Shown here: positions 5,444 through 6,446 of the stretch, piece after piece
How the letters are laid out: each line of letters begins with the position of its first letter
Numbering within the stretch: the first letter of the stretch is position 1
Assembly (NCBI GenBank): GCA_002422995.1
Contig: DIUK01000014.1
Span: 1-6,446 of the forward strand
DNA: 6,446 nt
Origin: Rhodocyclaceae bacterium UBA6160
GTDB taxonomy: Bacteria > Pseudomonadota > Gammaproteobacteria > Burkholderiales > Rhodocyclaceae
Reading direction: 5' to 3'
The notes under the pieces: model-generated
What the model saw: the letters and a program-made list of their open reading frames with translations, nothing else
The model's database searches: none
Told to the model about the DNA's origin: nothing
Program-made: the position numbers and the translations under genes

Positions 5444-6446
5444 ATGACAAGTATACCGGGAAACTTTGAGACGTCGCATTTGCCTGACTTTAGAACGGTA
5501 GTCATTTGGCTTCGTATCATCGGCATGGTCAATGCTGGATTGGCTTTGGGCATTTTGGCGGCAAACCAAGGTGCGGCAGATATCTTCAACAAATGGGTGG
5601 CTGCTGCAGTGTTTGTTGAGCCGCTGATCCTGTTGTGCTTGGGTGCTCTTTATTTAGTGGCTCATTGGCTAGCTCAATTTCCTCGGCGTGCAGCACGAGC
5701 TTTGGTTGTTTTGATGGTTTTGCTTGCAACCGCCGCGTTGCATGGTGCATATGACATGCTAGGTGGCGCGCAATTTGGCTTGGAGACTGCCGCTTTATGG
5801 GCCGCCTTGAGTGCTTACCTAGTGTTGGTCTGGCTGGACTTACTGGAGCGAGCACAAACGCCAGCGTTGGCCGAGGCGAAATTATTAGCGCTGACGGCGC
5901 GCATCAGGCCACATTTTTTGTTTAATACGCTTAACGCAGTGCTTGGTGTGATGCGAACAGAACCTAAGCGCGCTGAAACGGCTATTGAGGAGCTCTCTGA
6001 TTTATTCCGTGTGTTGATGCGTGAAAACAGAACACTTGTACCCTTGTCGGAAGAAATCGCCGTGGCGCGCCAATATCTGAATTTGGAACGTTTGCGTTTA
6101 GGGGATCGTATTCAAGTTCAGTGGGATATGACCTCTTGTCCGCCAGACCCGATGGTGCCACCGCTCATGTTGCAGCCTTTGCTGGAGAATGCGGTTTATC
6201 ACGGCATTGAACCGAGTCAGACGCCGGGAGATATTTTAATCCGCTGTGAGCAAGTAGGCGCTAAAGTCCGCCTTGAGTTATCGAACTCAATGGCGCTAGA
6301 AGGTCGTCAGTCGCAGGGGAATCAGATGGCTTTGACTAATATTCGTGAGCGCTTGTTGCTGTTTTTCCAGCTCGAAGCAGTCATGACCACTTCCATTAGG
6401 CAAAACCGATTTTATGTATTGCTGGAATTTCCTTACCAGCCCAATA
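5444..6446 (+). CDS. algZ: AlgZ/FimS-type (LytS-class) sensor histidine kinase, partial at the right edge
   Basis: The reading frame is open from the ATG at 5444 to the window end, giving 334 residues with no stop, so the C terminus is missing, probably only slightly. The N-terminal half has about four membrane helices (near 18-40, 52-76, 84-100 and 113-133). The His-kinase region starts with the H-box ARIRPHFLFNTLNAV, phospho-acceptor His157. The ATP-binding N-box is LQPLLENAVYHGIEP, with Asn249. The expected glycine-rich box is the reduced form GNQMALTNIRERL (292-304), as in the AlgZ/FimS subgroup. The protein should signal to a LytTR-type response regulator (AlgR-like), expected just downstream, and such pairs control surface and virulence traits in Pseudomonas; the role here is unknown. 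Its divergence from argH matches Pseudomonas synteny. No upstream in-frame ATG exists before a stop at 5390, and no ribosome site is visible. Confidence 0.88.
   Translation, partial: MTSIPGNFETSHLPDFRTVVIWLRIIGMVNAGLALGILAANQGAADIFNKWVAAAVFVEPLILLCLGALYLVAHWLAQFPRRAARALVVLMVLLATAALHGAYDMLGGAQFGLETAALWAALSAYLVLVWLDLLERAQTPALAEAKLLALTARIRPHFLFNTLNAVLGVMRTEPKRAETAIEELSDLFRVLMRENRTLVPLSEEIAVARQYLNLERLRLGDRIQVQWDMTSCPPDPMVPPLMLQPLLENAVYHGIEPSQTPGDILIRCEQVGAKVRLELSNSMALEGRQSQGNQMALTNIRERLLLFFQLEAVMTTSIRQNRFYVLLEFPYQPN

Noticed and set aside
5327..5855. Minus-strand frames of 78-89 codons opposite the start of algZ
   Set aside because: They are antisense shadows of a clear plus-strand gene and show no protein-family features.

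Overview
The window reads as an ordinary chromosomal segment of a betaproteobacterium of moderate GC content. This rests on two blocks: a tightly packed msrP-msrQ pair, and argH lying back-to-back with an AlgZ/FimS-type sensor kinase. The second arrangement is the argH / algZ-algR-hemC neighbourhood known from Pseudomonas and many Betaproteobacteria. Genus cannot be decided from the sequence alone. I found no insertion sequence, prophage gene, CRISPR array, tRNA or rRNA.

Layout from left to right. Bases 1-237 hold no gene I can support. Bases 238-1768 (minus) are msrP followed one base later by msrQ, the periplasmic methionine sulfoxide reductase system: a Tat-exported molybdopterin enzyme and its heme-bearing membrane partner. 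Bases 1769-2136 are a 368-base divergent intergenic region. It contains a strong-looking terminator hairpin with no obvious gene upstream of it, an 8-base inverted repeat, and a good sigma-70-type promoter for the next gene. Bases 2137-2460 (plus) are grxD, a CGFS monothiol glutaredoxin. Bases 2461-2571 lie between convergent genes and are rich in short hairpins, including a probable grxD terminator. Bases 2572-5301 (minus) are argH followed nine bases later by an unusual soluble Ser/Thr protein kinase with a C-terminal cyclic-nucleotide-binding domain. Bases 5302-5443 are the divergent control region. From 5444 to the right edge (plus) runs algZ, a four-helix membrane sensor histidine kinase of the LytS/AlgZ class, cut off by the window end close to its C terminus.

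Functionally, the left half concerns redox and protein repair: methionine sulfoxide reduction in the envelope, and Fe-S cluster trafficking through GrxD. The right half couples arginine biosynthesis (ArgH) with two signalling proteins, a Hanks-type kinase that may sense cyclic nucleotides and a histidine kinase whose partner regulator is expected just beyond the right edge. The most interesting items are the kinase-CNB fusion downstream of argH and the 1769-2136 intergenic region, whose orphan terminator could mark a small RNA, a mini-ORF or an msrPQ leader element.
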